This document shows, one piece after another, positions 39,184-48,242 of a stretch of DNA of 64,000 bases. A program made the position numbers and the translations under genes. The notes below the pieces were generated by a model that saw only the letters and a program-made list of their open reading frames with translations, did no database searches and was not told where the DNA came from. Every line of letters begins with the position of its first letter. Within the stretch, counting starts at the first letter, position 1. This DNA comes from Paramoeba atlantica (Eukaryota > Discosea), in contig CDRNVI010000020.1 of the NCBI GenBank assembly GCA_977017575.1, forward strand, positions 496,001 to 560,000, read 5' to 3'.

Positions 39184-39664
39184 TAACCCGGGGAACGGTA
39201 TATTATTTAATAACGCTATAATATTTAATTGACACTATATTATTTAAATAACACTATATTATTTAAATTAACACTATATTATTTAAATAACACTATATTA
39301 TTTAAATAACACTATATTATTTAAATAACACTATATTATTTAAATCGTAAAATTCAGCTCATTTTCCCACTATGGCGGGCCTACTTGTTGAGGAATTCCT
39401 TTGGAAATACCTAGAATTCTTTGGTAATAGCTAGAATTGTAGGCTAAAATCATTTTTACAACTTTATAAGTGCTCTATACCAACTTAGAAGCCCCTTAAA
39501 CTACCGTACGTACTTCTAAAGACCACGTTTTTACTTGCGTTTTTCCCCTATTTAAATATTATAGCGTTAACGCTATATTATTTAAATAAAACTTTAACAC
39601 TATACTATTTAAATAACACTACATTTAAATAATGATTTAAATAATATACCGTTCACCTGGTTAT
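39184..39664. mobile_element. MITE with AACCCGG end and internal 19-bp tandem repeats
   Basis: Ends TTAACCCGGGGAACGG and the complement of ATAACCAGGTGAACGG face each other, each followed inward by TATATTATTTAA. The left half contains a run of tandem repeats at 39233-39345. No coding. The AACCCGG end resembles the family at 1197 and 26141. Confidence 0.6.
39233..39345 (+). repeat. 19-bp tandem repeat (CACTATATTATTTAAATAA)
   Basis: Six units starting at 39233, 39252, 39272, 39291, 39310 and 39329. Shorter versions occur near the right end (39575-39640). Confidence 0.9.
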
Positions 39665-39925
39665 GCACAGAATGTTCGCCATGTAAGTAAAAGTCATAGG
39701 CACTGTACATATGGTCCAACCTGTATACTTACCGCATACATGGCTTGCCTGTAAAAAAACGTTTCTATCCGTTTATTTGCGTTGCAAATTTTGGTCTTCT
39801 GTGGGAATGTACGTTTTTATCTTTATCAGGAAGCCCAGCTTTCGACTTTCGCTTCAAAATAACGCGCTATTTTTTCAGCTCTTTTCTCACAATTTATTAA
39901 CTTTCTTTGTATCCCCCTTTTCCTC
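39665..39925. other. Spacer before ANTH gene
   Basis: No gene; pyrimidine tract just before ATG 39926, with a possible acceptor at ATTTTTTCAG (about 39871-39880). Confidence 0.35.
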
Positions 39926-41537
39926 ATGACCACCCTTGACAACGAAACCAAAATCGAACTCAAACGTGCGGGAACCTACTTTGTCAACAAAGCCCACGTT
40001 CTCGCCACCCGACTCACCCGCGACCTCATCGAGCGCGCCATCTGGAAAACCACCAGCAGTAAAATCAAAACCCCCCAACGAGAAACACCTCAAACGACTC
40101 ATCGCAGCCTCCCATGGAAAACTCGAAGGTCAATCCCCGTCAAAATCCTCCCGCTCACCCTCCACCTCTCTCTACCCCGCAGCCTACCCTACCCGTACCT
40201 CCCCTCCCCGTGCCGCAACCACAACCACCACCCCGAGTACCTCCCCCCCCACCCCCCCCGGCACCCCTCCCCCCCCCCTCCCCCCCGCGACCCTCCACCA
40301 CATCATCACCGGCCTCGAGTCCCGTCTCCACACCCACCAGTGGAGCGTCACACTCAAAACCCTTCTCGTCCTCCACCGCCTCCTCAAGGAGGGCAGCGAC
40401 CCCCTCCACGACGCCCTCCTCCACACCCCCCAGCTGTTTAACGCGACCAAAGCCAAGGACGTCTCCGACACCGGCTACGGCCGTCGCATGGAGCGTCTCG
40501 TGAAACACTACTTCCGCTACCTCGAGGAGCGCACCGCGGTGAGCCGGGAGGCGCTGCGGGCGTGTGCCATCCCGCGACCCGCGGGGGCCCCCCGGGTGAG
40601 TGCGGTGGTGTTCTCCCACACCTACCGCCGCCTCGAGCGCCCGCACTACGGGGAGATGCTCGCGATGCTGGAGGCCCCGGAGCTGGTGGAGCTCACGCGG
40701 AGGTTTCTCGGACAGCTGGAGGTGATGGTGGGGATGGAGGTGGATGTGACGGTGTTGGATAACGCGGTGAGTGTGCTGGTGTGGCGGTATGTGGTGCAGG
40801 ATGCGCGTCAGGTGACGGGGCTGGTCTCGGATCGGTTGCTGTTTCTGATTCAAACGGTGTTTGGTGTCGCGGAGGGGAAAAGGGAAGGGGGTGAGGGGGA
40901 GAGTCCGGAGGTGTTGGGGGATCGAAAAAGAAAGGTGTATGAGCTCGCGTGTCAGTATAATGTGTGTGTGGAGGGGTTGAATAAAACGTTTCGCACGCTG
41001 AAAGGGATTGCGCCGTGTTTTCATGCTTTGCCGACGTTGCGGGTTTTGCCGACAGAGAGTATACAGTCTGCGCTTCAGTCATCAACGAGTGCGCCCTCGA
41101 ACGAAACAGATTCTAGAAAAAGTGCTCAAGCCATACATGATCTTTTTTCTGAAATCTCGAACTCGTACCACGAAGAGGTTATTTCGACCACCGGTGTGGA
41201 TAAGAAACCTACTTCGGATTTATTTTCGGAAAAAAGCACTGAGAGATCCAAGTCTACTTCTCGTGGTTTAGAAAATACTGTGGATGCACTCAGTTCATTA
41301 TTACAGGAGAGTTCAGTTACCGGTGCTCGTCCGCCCTCCCCACCTGATATGCTTGATATGGGTCGCACCAAAACGAGTCAGGAGATCAAATATCCGATGA
41401 AAACGGCACTCCAAAAACAAAACGAAGGACTTGAGAAAGAGCGCGGTATAGGAATGACGTCGTCCATAACACCAATTTCTCGTAAAGTAAAAAATGTTCC
41501 GGCGAGTGCCACCAATTTAGATGATTTGTTTGGATAA
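39926..41537 (+). CDS. ANTH-domain clathrin adaptor (AP180/CALM type), one frameshift
   Basis: The protein starts at ATG 39926: TYFVNKAHVLATRLTRDLIE, then AIWKTTSSKIKTP, the typical first ANTH helices. The frame changes at the C6 run 40071-40076, after which PNEKHLKRLIAASHG and further on WSVTLKTLLVLHRLLKEG continue the ANTH fold to about 41020 in the frame ending at 41537. One C fewer would join the two. ANTH binds PtdIns(4,5)P2 at the plasma membrane and recruits clathrin; the disordered tail ends NLDDLFG, resembling adaptor-binding DLF-type motifs. An unusual Ser/Pro/Thr-rich insert (about residues 65-115) interrupts the domain early. The coding strand is extremely C-rich to about 40450, then G-rich. 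Kinetoplastids have a CALM-like protein in endocytosis. Confidence 0.75.
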
Positions 41538-41917
41538 TTAAATTTTCACATACATGTATAAAACGTGGGATTCTTGTATTATTGTAGAATTGGTAGTTAC
41601 TATATCATGCTCAGTATGATATGAATTCGCAAAGGGGTCGCAAAAATTTTCGCAAAGCCAACAGGTATACTTCATGCGCGAGGAGTTTCAGGTCATTAGT
41701 TTGGTCAAATCGCCGTTCAAAACTCTCTTTTTTTAATTTGGTCATCAAAGCTTCTAAACGAAAAAAATATAGCAGCATTCCTTAGAAGAAAACTTTGACG
41801 TTGTTTACCCATCTCAAATTCTTTTCCTAAGCTAAATTCTCATTTTATTACCCTCTTTTCTTGCTCAATGGTTACACTGTTATTTATAGAAAATCTTCAC
41901 TTTCGTCACGTTTCTTT
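41538..41917. other. Spacer
   Basis: AT-rich, nothing recognised. Confidence 0.3.
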
Positions 41918-42787
41918 ATGTTATTTCTTCCGACTACTATCACAAGGTCTCTTATCTTAGATGCTGCGGATAGTGCACCTAAGGCGGCTAGGGTACGTGG
42001 GGCTTTCCTTCCGCAGGAATATGATCTCTGTCGCGTCCTTCATAACATCTCTAATCACCATCCCTCATGGACTACAGAGACTCCGGCATGCAGTTGGAAA
42101 GACATAGAGTGTGACCACAATTTGCAAGTCATTAAAATTAAGTGGCACGCTATGAAGCTTCGTGGAACCATATCATGGTGTCGTATTCCATCGAGTGTAC
42201 AAGTTTTGATTTTAGGGAGTTTTTTTAGATCGGCAACGCAGAACATAATTACCGGCGAGCTTCCTGTTTTTGATTTGCCGCCTCGGCTAAGAAATTTTGT
42301 ATTGGATGGCAACAAGATGACGGGAAACATTGACTTGGATCATCTTCCTACAAATTTAACTGCTTTTGAAGCGGCGAAAAATTGCTTTAAGGGAACTGTA
42401 TCCCTGTCATCTCTACCTCGTCATCTAGTTGTGTTAGACCTTCAAGATAATCTGCTTTCAGGGGAGCTCGATCTGACAAGCTTACCTGCGAATTTGGAAA
42501 CAATGTATTTCGCAAATAATAATTTTAGTGGGAGCTTGATTCTTAAAGCTCTGCCGAAATCACTCAAACGACTTGATCTATGCGATAATAAACTAAGTGG
42601 AGAATTACAGTTCGATACGCTTCCGCCGAAAATGAAGTATCTTCTACTGAAGAATAATGAGTTTGACGGGCACCTTGACCTCCGAATGGTGCCAGAACAC
42701 TTTGTTACGCTAGATCTTCGGGGAAACAAAATTTCTTCCATAGTGCCAACTCCCTTCCCACCTGCCCTAAAATATGATCTACAATAA
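41918..42787 (+). CDS. Leucine-rich repeat protein D
   Basis: 289 residues from ATG 41918. A weak signal-like start (MLFLPTTITRSLILDAADSA) leads to ARVRGAFLPQEYDLCRVLHN and the cap SWTTETPACSWKDIEC, LRGTISWCRIPSSV, then about eight LRRs ending LPPKMKYLLLKNNEFDGHLD. It is the closest visible relative of the pseudogene at 15326. Probably secreted. It stands between the ANTH gene and TCTP on the same strand. Confidence 0.82.
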   Translation: MLFLPTTITRSLILDAADSAPKAARVRGAFLPQEYDLCRVLHNISNHHPSWTTETPACSWKDIECDHNLQVIKIKWHAMKLRGTISWCRIPSSVQVLILGSFFRSATQNIITGELPVFDLPPRLRNFVLDGNKMTGNIDLDHLPTNLTAFEAAKNCFKGTVSLSSLPRHLVVLDLQDNLLSGELDLTSLPANLETMYFANNNFSGSLILKALPKSLKRLDLCDNKLSGELQFDTLPPKMKYLLLKNNEFDGHLDLRMVPEHFVTLDLRGNKISSIVPTPFPPALKYDLQ

Positions 42788-42987
42788 AGCCATATTACTT
42801 TTAGAACGACGATTTAGATTCCAAATTTTAGAATAACCTCAATTATGTGCTTACAAAGATATCGTAATCCATATAAATGTTTTCTCTCTTTTTTCTATTT
42901 TTTTAACCTTTTCCTTCTCACAACTTTCTCCTATCCACTCTCTTTTCCTTTTCCTATCTCCCACCTCCCAACCCACACAAAACTAAA

Positions 42988-43500
42988 ATGAAAATCTTCA
43001 AATGCATTATCTCAGGAGACGAAGTTCTCTGTGACAACGACCGTCTGCTGCAGGAGGAGGACGATGTGGTCTACGTGGTCGAAGGGAAATACATCAGCGT
43101 CGGGGGCGAAGACTACGGAATCTCGGCCAATGTCGATGAGGACGCTGCAGAGGGCGCCACAGGGGAGGGAACCTCCGATAACAGCTCCAAAGTGGTCGAC
43201 ATTGTCCACACCAACCGTCTTGTGGAGGTCCCCTTCGATAAGAAGAGCTATGGGGCCTATTTGAAGGGTTACATGAAGGCACTGGTCGAAAAAATGCAAG
43301 AAAAGAATCCCGAGCGAGTGGATAAGTTCAAGGCCGGGGCTCAGACCTTTGTGAAAAAGGTTTTGGCGAATTTTGATGAATATCAATTCTTTTTGGGGGA
43401 AAGTATGGACGGGGAGGGTATCACCGTGTTGGCAAAGTGGGAAGGCGAGAAAGCGCTGTTTTATTACTTCAAAGATGGGCTGCGTGGAGAAAAGGTGTAA
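42988..43500 (+). CDS. TPT1: Translationally controlled tumour protein (TCTP)
   Basis: A 170-residue cytosolic protein, the family length. TCTP has a Mss4-like fold and is linked to growth control and translation. Seen: MKIFKCIISGDEVLCDNDRL at the N-terminus, an acidic flexible loop with EDAAEGATGEGTSD (about 50-64), VVDIVHTNRLVEVPFDKKSY, and the helical hairpin GYMKALVEKMQEKNPERVDK, then YQFFLGESMDGEG and a conserved C-terminal ALFYYFKDGLRGEKV. Intact. Confidence 0.93.
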   Translation: MKIFKCIISGDEVLCDNDRLLQEEDDVVYVVEGKYISVGGEDYGISANVDEDAAEGATGEGTSDNSSKVVDIVHTNRLVEVPFDKKSYGAYLKGYMKALVEKMQEKNPERVDKFKAGAQTFVKKVLANFDEYQFFLGESMDGEGITVLAKWEGEKALFYYFKDGLRGEKV

Positions 43501-43888
43501 ACCTGTATGATCGAAGTAACGAAAACAGGATTTTAAAAATCAAAACAAAAGGAAGGCATAAAGGTAGCTTATTTTGAGTATTTAAAATACATAAATGTGC
43601 GTTCTTTGTAACTGATGCTTCCTTTTGTATTTTTATACTGATCCCGTTACATGCTAACCTTCTGGGCTTTTATGTTTCTCACTAAAATACATGCCGATAA
43701 CATGTAAGTCATAAGCGCAGGGCAATGCGTTATCTATTTGCATATTGGGCCTACATTTATGCCACATTTTTCATCACATCATACGGTTACAAAACATTTT
43801 TTTACGCAGTCCTAACTCTCTTTCCTTTATTTCCACAATTTTTAAAAAAAAGTCTCTCTTGTATTTCGCACTCATTTTTTTTTTCAAA
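43501..43888. other. Spacer
   Basis: No gene; ATG-less upstream frame runs into the PNO1 start. Pyrimidine-rich before 43889. Confidence 0.35.
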
Positions 43889-44626
43889 ATGAGCACTTCC
43901 CCATCACCGTCTCTTCCCACCCACCCTCGCAAACGCACCAATTCCACCCAAGAACTATGCGCTGCCCCCTCCGACCGATTTCTGACCCGAGCAAAACGAC
44001 AAAACTACTCCTACGCCTCTCCTCTGGCCTCCGTGTCTTCCCTCTCCGCACGCCGACCGATTCGTAGCATTAAAATTCCCCATCATCGGTTTCCTCCGAT
44101 TAGAAGCAAGTGGATGTCAATTTATACCCCGCTGGTGGACCAATGCAAACTGGAAGTCCGGATGAACTTAAAAACCAAAAGCGTTGATTTGCGTTTGGGT
44201 CCGATGGCAGAAGAGAGTGAAAATCAAATTTTGGAATGTGATCACTCCGGGTTACTTCAAAAAGCGGAAGATTTTGTGCGAGCCGTTGTGTTGGGGTTTG
44301 AGGTCGCCGATGCGTTAGCGTTGCTGCGGCTGGATGATATTTATCTCGATGGGTTTGAGGTAAAAGATGTGAAAACACTTCGAGGAGAGAATTTAAGTCG
44401 ATGTATTGGTCGTATGAGTGGAAGTCATGGAAAAACAAAATTTGCGTTGGAAAATATTACCCGCACACGTATCGTTATTGCAGACACCCATTTGCACTTG
44501 ATGGGACATGTGCAAAACATTCGATTCGCAAAAGATGCGTTAGTCGATTTGATTCGGGGAAGTCCAGCAGCAAAGGTCATTGCGAAAACACGTAGGCTTA
44601 TGACACGCGTCAATGAGGTGTTGTAG
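43889..44626 (+). CDS. PNO1: PNO1/Dim2, pre-40S assembly KH protein
   Basis: 245 residues from ATG 43889. Pno1 binds pre-18S rRNA near its 3' end and works with the nuclease Nob1 in 40S maturation. The tandem KH-like C-terminal part is diagnostic: FVRAVVLGFEVADALALLRL, CIGRMSGSHGKTKFALENIT then RTRIVIADTHLHLMGHVQNI and AKDALVDLIRGSPAAKV. The N-terminal 60 residues are Ser/Pro/Arg-rich. It pairs functionally with IMP3 at 29489. Confidence 0.93.
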   Translation: MSTSPSPSLPTHPRKRTNSTQELCAAPSDRFLTRAKRQNYSYASPLASVSSLSARRPIRSIKIPHHRFPPIRSKWMSIYTPLVDQCKLEVRMNLKTKSVDLRLGPMAEESENQILECDHSGLLQKAEDFVRAVVLGFEVADALALLRLDDIYLDGFEVKDVKTLRGENLSRCIGRMSGSHGKTKFALENITRTRIVIADTHLHLMGHVQNIRFAKDALVDLIRGSPAAKVIAKTRRLMTRVNEVL

Positions 44627-44847
44627 GAACGAGTTTTTTTATTTCCTTATGGTGTATTTCGTATGTTGTTCGTGCAATATTTTCATTGGGCAAATTGATG
44701 AAAATTTTATCCGTGCGTGTTTGTGTATGCGCTTACTGAACTGCAATAATTCTCTTCATTGCTTTCTGTATTCTTGTTCTCAATTGCACTATATCTGCAC
44801 GAAAATATTCATCTCTTTTACGCAATCTCTTTCTGATTTAAATACTA

Positions 44848-45198
44848 ATGAACTTCGCCCTTCTTCTTCTCTATTTCTTCACTGCTTTTGCTGGAGTATT
44901 CTGCTTAACCTCGCATCCGTTCCTACATACTTTTGCTGCCCGAAAGGTTGAAAAATCGATCAAAGGTAGGAAAATACCAGTCCAGCGAGGAAGCAACTTT
45001 TGGAGTGCTGTTGAAACAGTGGCCGACCGAGTGCACCAATATCGTGGAAAAGCGAAGGCAGGGACCTCGCAACATGCGAAGCCTTACTTACACGTCGATG
45101 CACCAACAGTCTCACAGCTTGCAACTGGTAAATCGTTTGGCCGGTTGAAGAGAGCTCCAGTACAAACGGAGCGCACTGCGACCCTAAAGAAGAAGTAA
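44848..45198 (+). CDS. Small membrane-anchored or secreted protein, hypothetical
   Basis: 116 residues from ATG 44848. Residues 3-24 (ALLLLYFFTAFAGVFCLTS) are a signal peptide or membrane anchor; the rest is basic (KVEKSIKGRKIPVQRG, ends TATLKKK). I recognise no family. It lies in a tight gene block, 221 bases after PNO1 and 370 before the DnaJ-like gene, which supports it being real. Confidence 0.6.
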   Translation: MNFALLLLYFFTAFAGVFCLTSHPFLHTFAARKVEKSIKGRKIPVQRGSNFWSAVETVADRVHQYRGKAKAGTSQHAKPYLHVDAPTVSQLATGKSFGRLKRAPVQTERTATLKKK

Positions 45199-45568
45199 CT
45201 GGGAATATTTTGTGAACAGAATTACATTTTTTGCTTTTACTTCTTGTGTACAGAATGGAATTCTTGTGTATAGAATAGTTCACGCAGATCGATTTCTTTC
45301 TTATTGTGAAGGATACTGTGTACTTTTCTTGTTTTTTGATTAAATTTCCAGCTTTTACATGCTTTTTGCTCTACAATTTTTTTAGATACATTCATAAACA
45401 TCTCGCACCGGACAGAGTGTACATGGATATGGGGTTGTTTGCCTTTCCAGAGGGCCTATATTTTTGATTCTTTTTAACATCTTTCTTTGTCTGCTTCTTT
45501 GATTTCTAAAAACCGAATCACTAGTACGACTCTATTTTTTATCCCTTCCTACTCCATCTGAACGCATT
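45199..45568. other. Spacer
   Basis: No gene or repeat recognised; pyrimidine-rich before ATG 45569. Confidence 0.3.
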
Positions 45569-47125
45569 ATGGATTTTCCTTTTCCCGATCTCTTTCGCTC
45601 TGCCTTCTTCGACGCTTTTTCTGCTCCTTATCCCACGAACTCTACAAACGCAAGGCGATCAAATCACCGCAGCACGACCCAGAGGACATCTAGTGGTATT
45701 CCACCTTCTTTTCGGCCCTTCTTTCCTCAATCCGCGCTATCCTCAAGCCCCCCTAGCACCCTTTCACGTGAAATTCATATTCGTTTAGAGGACTGCTTTA
45801 CTGGAACTGTGCTCTCCGTTTCCTATGAACGACAGAAAAAGTGTTCTCATTGCCTCGGCTGTGGTTCACTTGATAATCCAAATGGTGAAAGGAACAATTT
45901 AAACGCTATGCAAACCTCAGGTTCTGCTCCTCACTCTTCTTTCTCTTCTGTATTTCCTAAATGTGATGTTTGCAAGGGAAATGGTCGAATTTTCACCTCG
46001 AATCCAAAGCAAGCACAATCAGAAACCGTAAGAAAAAGAAAATTTGCTCCTTGCCATCATTGTCAAGGCACGGGTGAGAGCTCGATGACTTGTCCCGATT
46101 GTAGGGGAAGTGGAAAACGTTCTTCTGGCGTTTCGTTTGGTACAAACGGTTATCGAGTATCAAGAAACTCACGGCTTGTTCCATGCGACTCTTGCCATGC
46201 GAAAGGTAAAGTTGCAAAACGAGTTGCATGTACCTTTTGTAGTGAAAAGGGTTTAATCTTACAAGAGACCACATTTTCTCTTACGATAGAGCCTGGAGTG
46301 GAAGACGGGGACGAACTTGTTTTCAAAAATCGCGGTCACGAAAGAGTGTTTTACGACGTAAACGCATCCAACACTTCGAATATCTTATCTACGTCTCGCT
46401 TGCTTTGCGGAGATCTGAAAATAATTATTCGCGTGCTTCCGCATTCTTGTTTTCAACGTGTTGGACCGGATTTGTATTTCACAAAAACACTTCCCTTAAG
46501 TCACGCATTGCTTGGGTGCCGCTTTTCGTTTAAGCACTTAGATGGCTCTCCCATTTGCGTTGATACAGAAAATGTGATTCTAAATGGAAAGGAGTCACGA
46601 CGCATAGCAGGAGAGGGGATGCCGAAGCGTGGTTCTTCTTCCAAACGCGAGTCTAAAATCAGACGGATGCAAAACAGGAATATACAGGCACTTTCGACAG
46701 GAGTTCACTCTGATCGTTCCTCGAGGATTTCTGGTAACAAAGAACTCACTGACTCCGAGAGAGGTGATTTAATTTTGAAGTTCAAAGTGGAGTTTCCGGA
46801 ACGTTTGTCGGAGTCAGCACGCGAGCTTCTTGAGAAACAGATTCCTCGCGATGCTCACGAAAACACTTCAAAAGGTCGTTCCCAAGGCCACGCACGTGGA
46901 GCAATTATTTTACCTTGCAAAACGGATACAAATACTGACGATTCCAATGAAACTCTTCATCAGGAATATTGTATCGCGCACAAACAGTCCCGCGAGCGCT
47001 ACCTTTCAGATGTTCAGAATGCCAAAGAGTTTGAATCCTTGAAGGAGGATCCCGAAATTCAAACAGATGACATATTCGAAGCGGAATACGGAATACCTGG
47101 TACTTCGGGGTGTTCTGTTCAATAA
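45569..47125 (+). CDS. DnaJ-family (type I-like) protein lacking the J domain
   Basis: 518 residues. The N-terminal 70 are Ser/Pro/Phe-rich with no HPD motif, so no J domain. From about 70 comes the Hsp40 substrate-binding part: STLSREIHIRLEDCFTGTVL, then Cys-rich zinc modules CSHCLGCG, CDVCKGNG, CHHCQGTG, CPDCRGSG, CDSCHAKG and CTFCSEKG (about 92-230), then FSLTIEPGVEDGDELVFKNR and further strands to LPLSHALLGCRFSFKHLDGS. Insertions split the zinc region. The C-terminus is Lys/Arg/Glu-rich. It could hold unfolded substrates but could not stimulate Hsp70 by itself; a missing upstream exon encoding J is a possible alternative, though ATG 45569 is preceded by stops and the usual pyrimidine-rich leader. 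Confidence 0.75.
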   Translation: MDFPFPDLFRSAFFDAFSAPYPTNSTNARRSNHRSTTQRTSSGIPPSFRPFFPQSALSSSPPSTLSREIHIRLEDCFTGTVLSVSYERQKKCSHCLGCGSLDNPNGERNNLNAMQTSGSAPHSSFSSVFPKCDVCKGNGRIFTSNPKQAQSETVRKRKFAPCHHCQGTGESSMTCPDCRGSGKRSSGVSFGTNGYRVSRNSRLVPCDSCHAKGKVAKRVACTFCSEKGLILQETTFSLTIEPGVEDGDELVFKNRGHERVFYDVNASNTSNILSTSRLLCGDLKIIIRVLPHSCFQRVGPDLYFTKTLPLSHALLGCRFSFKHLDGSPICVDTENVILNGKESRRIAGEGMPKRGSSSKRESKIRRMQNRNIQALSTGVHSDRSSRISGNKELTDSERGDLILKFKVEFPERLSESARELLEKQIPRDAHENTSKGRSQGHARGAIILPCKTDTNTDDSNETLHQEYCIAHKQSRERYLSDVQNAKEFESLKEDPEIQTDDIFEAEYGIPGTSGCSVQ

Positions 47126-47250
47126 AAGAAATTCAATGTAGTGGGCGGCAAACCCTTGATTTTTTATTTCGTCATCTCATTTTCTTATTTTTCATGTTCC
47201 TTTCAATTTTTCTGTCGTACATGCGCTAATCTGATTTCTTGTTTATTTTC

Positions 47251-47252
47251 AG
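47251..47252 (+). promoter_or_regulatory. Candidate acceptor AG before LRR E
   Basis: TTTCTTGTTTATTTTCAG ends here; ATG at 47334. Inference. Confidence 0.35.
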
Positions 47253-47333
47253 CACAGAACACTCTTCAACATCCTTTTTCCTTTACAAAAACAGAATCTC
47301 TACCCTCTTTCACCCTTTTCCCCTCGCTTCCCC

Positions 47334-48029
47334 ATGTCTTTTTCCCTCTTCTTTTCACTCTCTCCTTCCTCCCCCTTCCCCTTACCCCTCCCCTGCTCGG
47401 ATACCCCCGTACGCCGGGGTAAAGTCCGGGCCTCGATTTTCACTCCCGAATACGCGCTCTCTCAATTCATCCAGCATCTTCACCCCCACCACCCGAGTTG
47501 GGTTCAGCACAACCATGGCTGCACGTGGAATGGAATACGCTGCGATGGGTCGCTTGAAATCGTGCTCGGAATCAACTGGTCCGGACTAAAGCTCTGCGGA
47601 GAGCCCTCCTGGGGTTTTCTCCCGGCCAGGGTCCAGGACGTGGACTTGGGGTGTGGATGGTACGAAAGTGTAAACTATCTAACGGGGTCGGTTCCGTTTA
47701 CCGAGCTCCCGGTGAGTTTGCTTTCTTTTGTGCTGCAACGGAATCGGTTTTCCGGTGGGGCGGATCTTACGCAGCTCCCACCGTCCCTTTTTGCGTTGGA
47801 CCTTCGGCGCAATATGTTTGATGGGGAGCTTAATTTGATGTCACTTCCGAAATCACTGACGCATCTGTTTTTAAGTGATAATGATTTTTCGGGAACTGTG
47901 GATTTCTCCGCGCTTCCCAAGGGATTGCTTTCTGTGGAAATGCGTCACTTAAATCTCAGCTGCGTTCAGGGACAAAATGTACCTTCGATTGTATCGGCAA
48001 ACGGTTTTCGCTCAAAACCAGTTTCTTGA
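47334..48029 (+). CDS. Secreted leucine-rich repeat protein E
   Basis: 231 residues with a signal peptide (MSFSLFFSLSPSSPFPLPLP). The cap reads SWVQHNHGCTWNGIRC, then LCGEPSWGFLPARV and about five LRRs (LPVSLLSFVLQRNRFSG, LPPSLFALDLRRNMFDG, LPKSLTHLFLSDNDFSG). It ends shortly after LPKGLLSVEMRHLN without a membrane anchor. Between the DnaJ-like and the SPX-EXS genes. Confidence 0.82.
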   Translation: MSFSLFFSLSPSSPFPLPLPCSDTPVRRGKVRASIFTPEYALSQFIQHLHPHHPSWVQHNHGCTWNGIRCDGSLEIVLGINWSGLKLCGEPSWGFLPARVQDVDLGCGWYESVNYLTGSVPFTELPVSLLSFVLQRNRFSGGADLTQLPPSLFALDLRRNMFDGELNLMSLPKSLTHLFLSDNDFSGTVDFSALPKGLLSVEMRHLNLSCVQGQNVPSIVSANGFRSKPVS

Positions 48030-48196
48030 TCCGTCATTTGTAGTAAAAAACATTTTGAAACCTTATTCTTTTAGTTTAGTTGAAGACTCCTTCATGCGGC
48101 TTATCCGCAGAAAGCCTGTTTTTGACATGCAATTTTTTATAATGGACCATCTCCAAGGCATTTACCCGGAATTTCGTTTACATTTTCCTTCGTTTT

Positions 48197-48198
48197 AG
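48197..48198 (+). promoter_or_regulatory. Candidate acceptor AG before SPX-EXS gene
   Basis: CATTTTCCTTCGTTTTAG ends here; the ATG at 48243 follows a further pyrimidine-rich leader. Inference. Confidence 0.35.
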
Positions 48199-48242
48199 CT
48201 TCTCGCCCTTTCCCTTCTCTTCGCAACACTCATCATTCACTC

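Noticed and set aside
39233-39345. Possible CRISPR array
   Set aside because: Units are contiguous 19-mers without spacers, in eukaryotic DNA, inside an inverted-repeat element.
40155-41024. 289-codon minus-strand ORF
   Set aside because: Antisense shadow of the ANTH gene in its skewed C/G-rich zone; low-complexity Gly/Val peptide.
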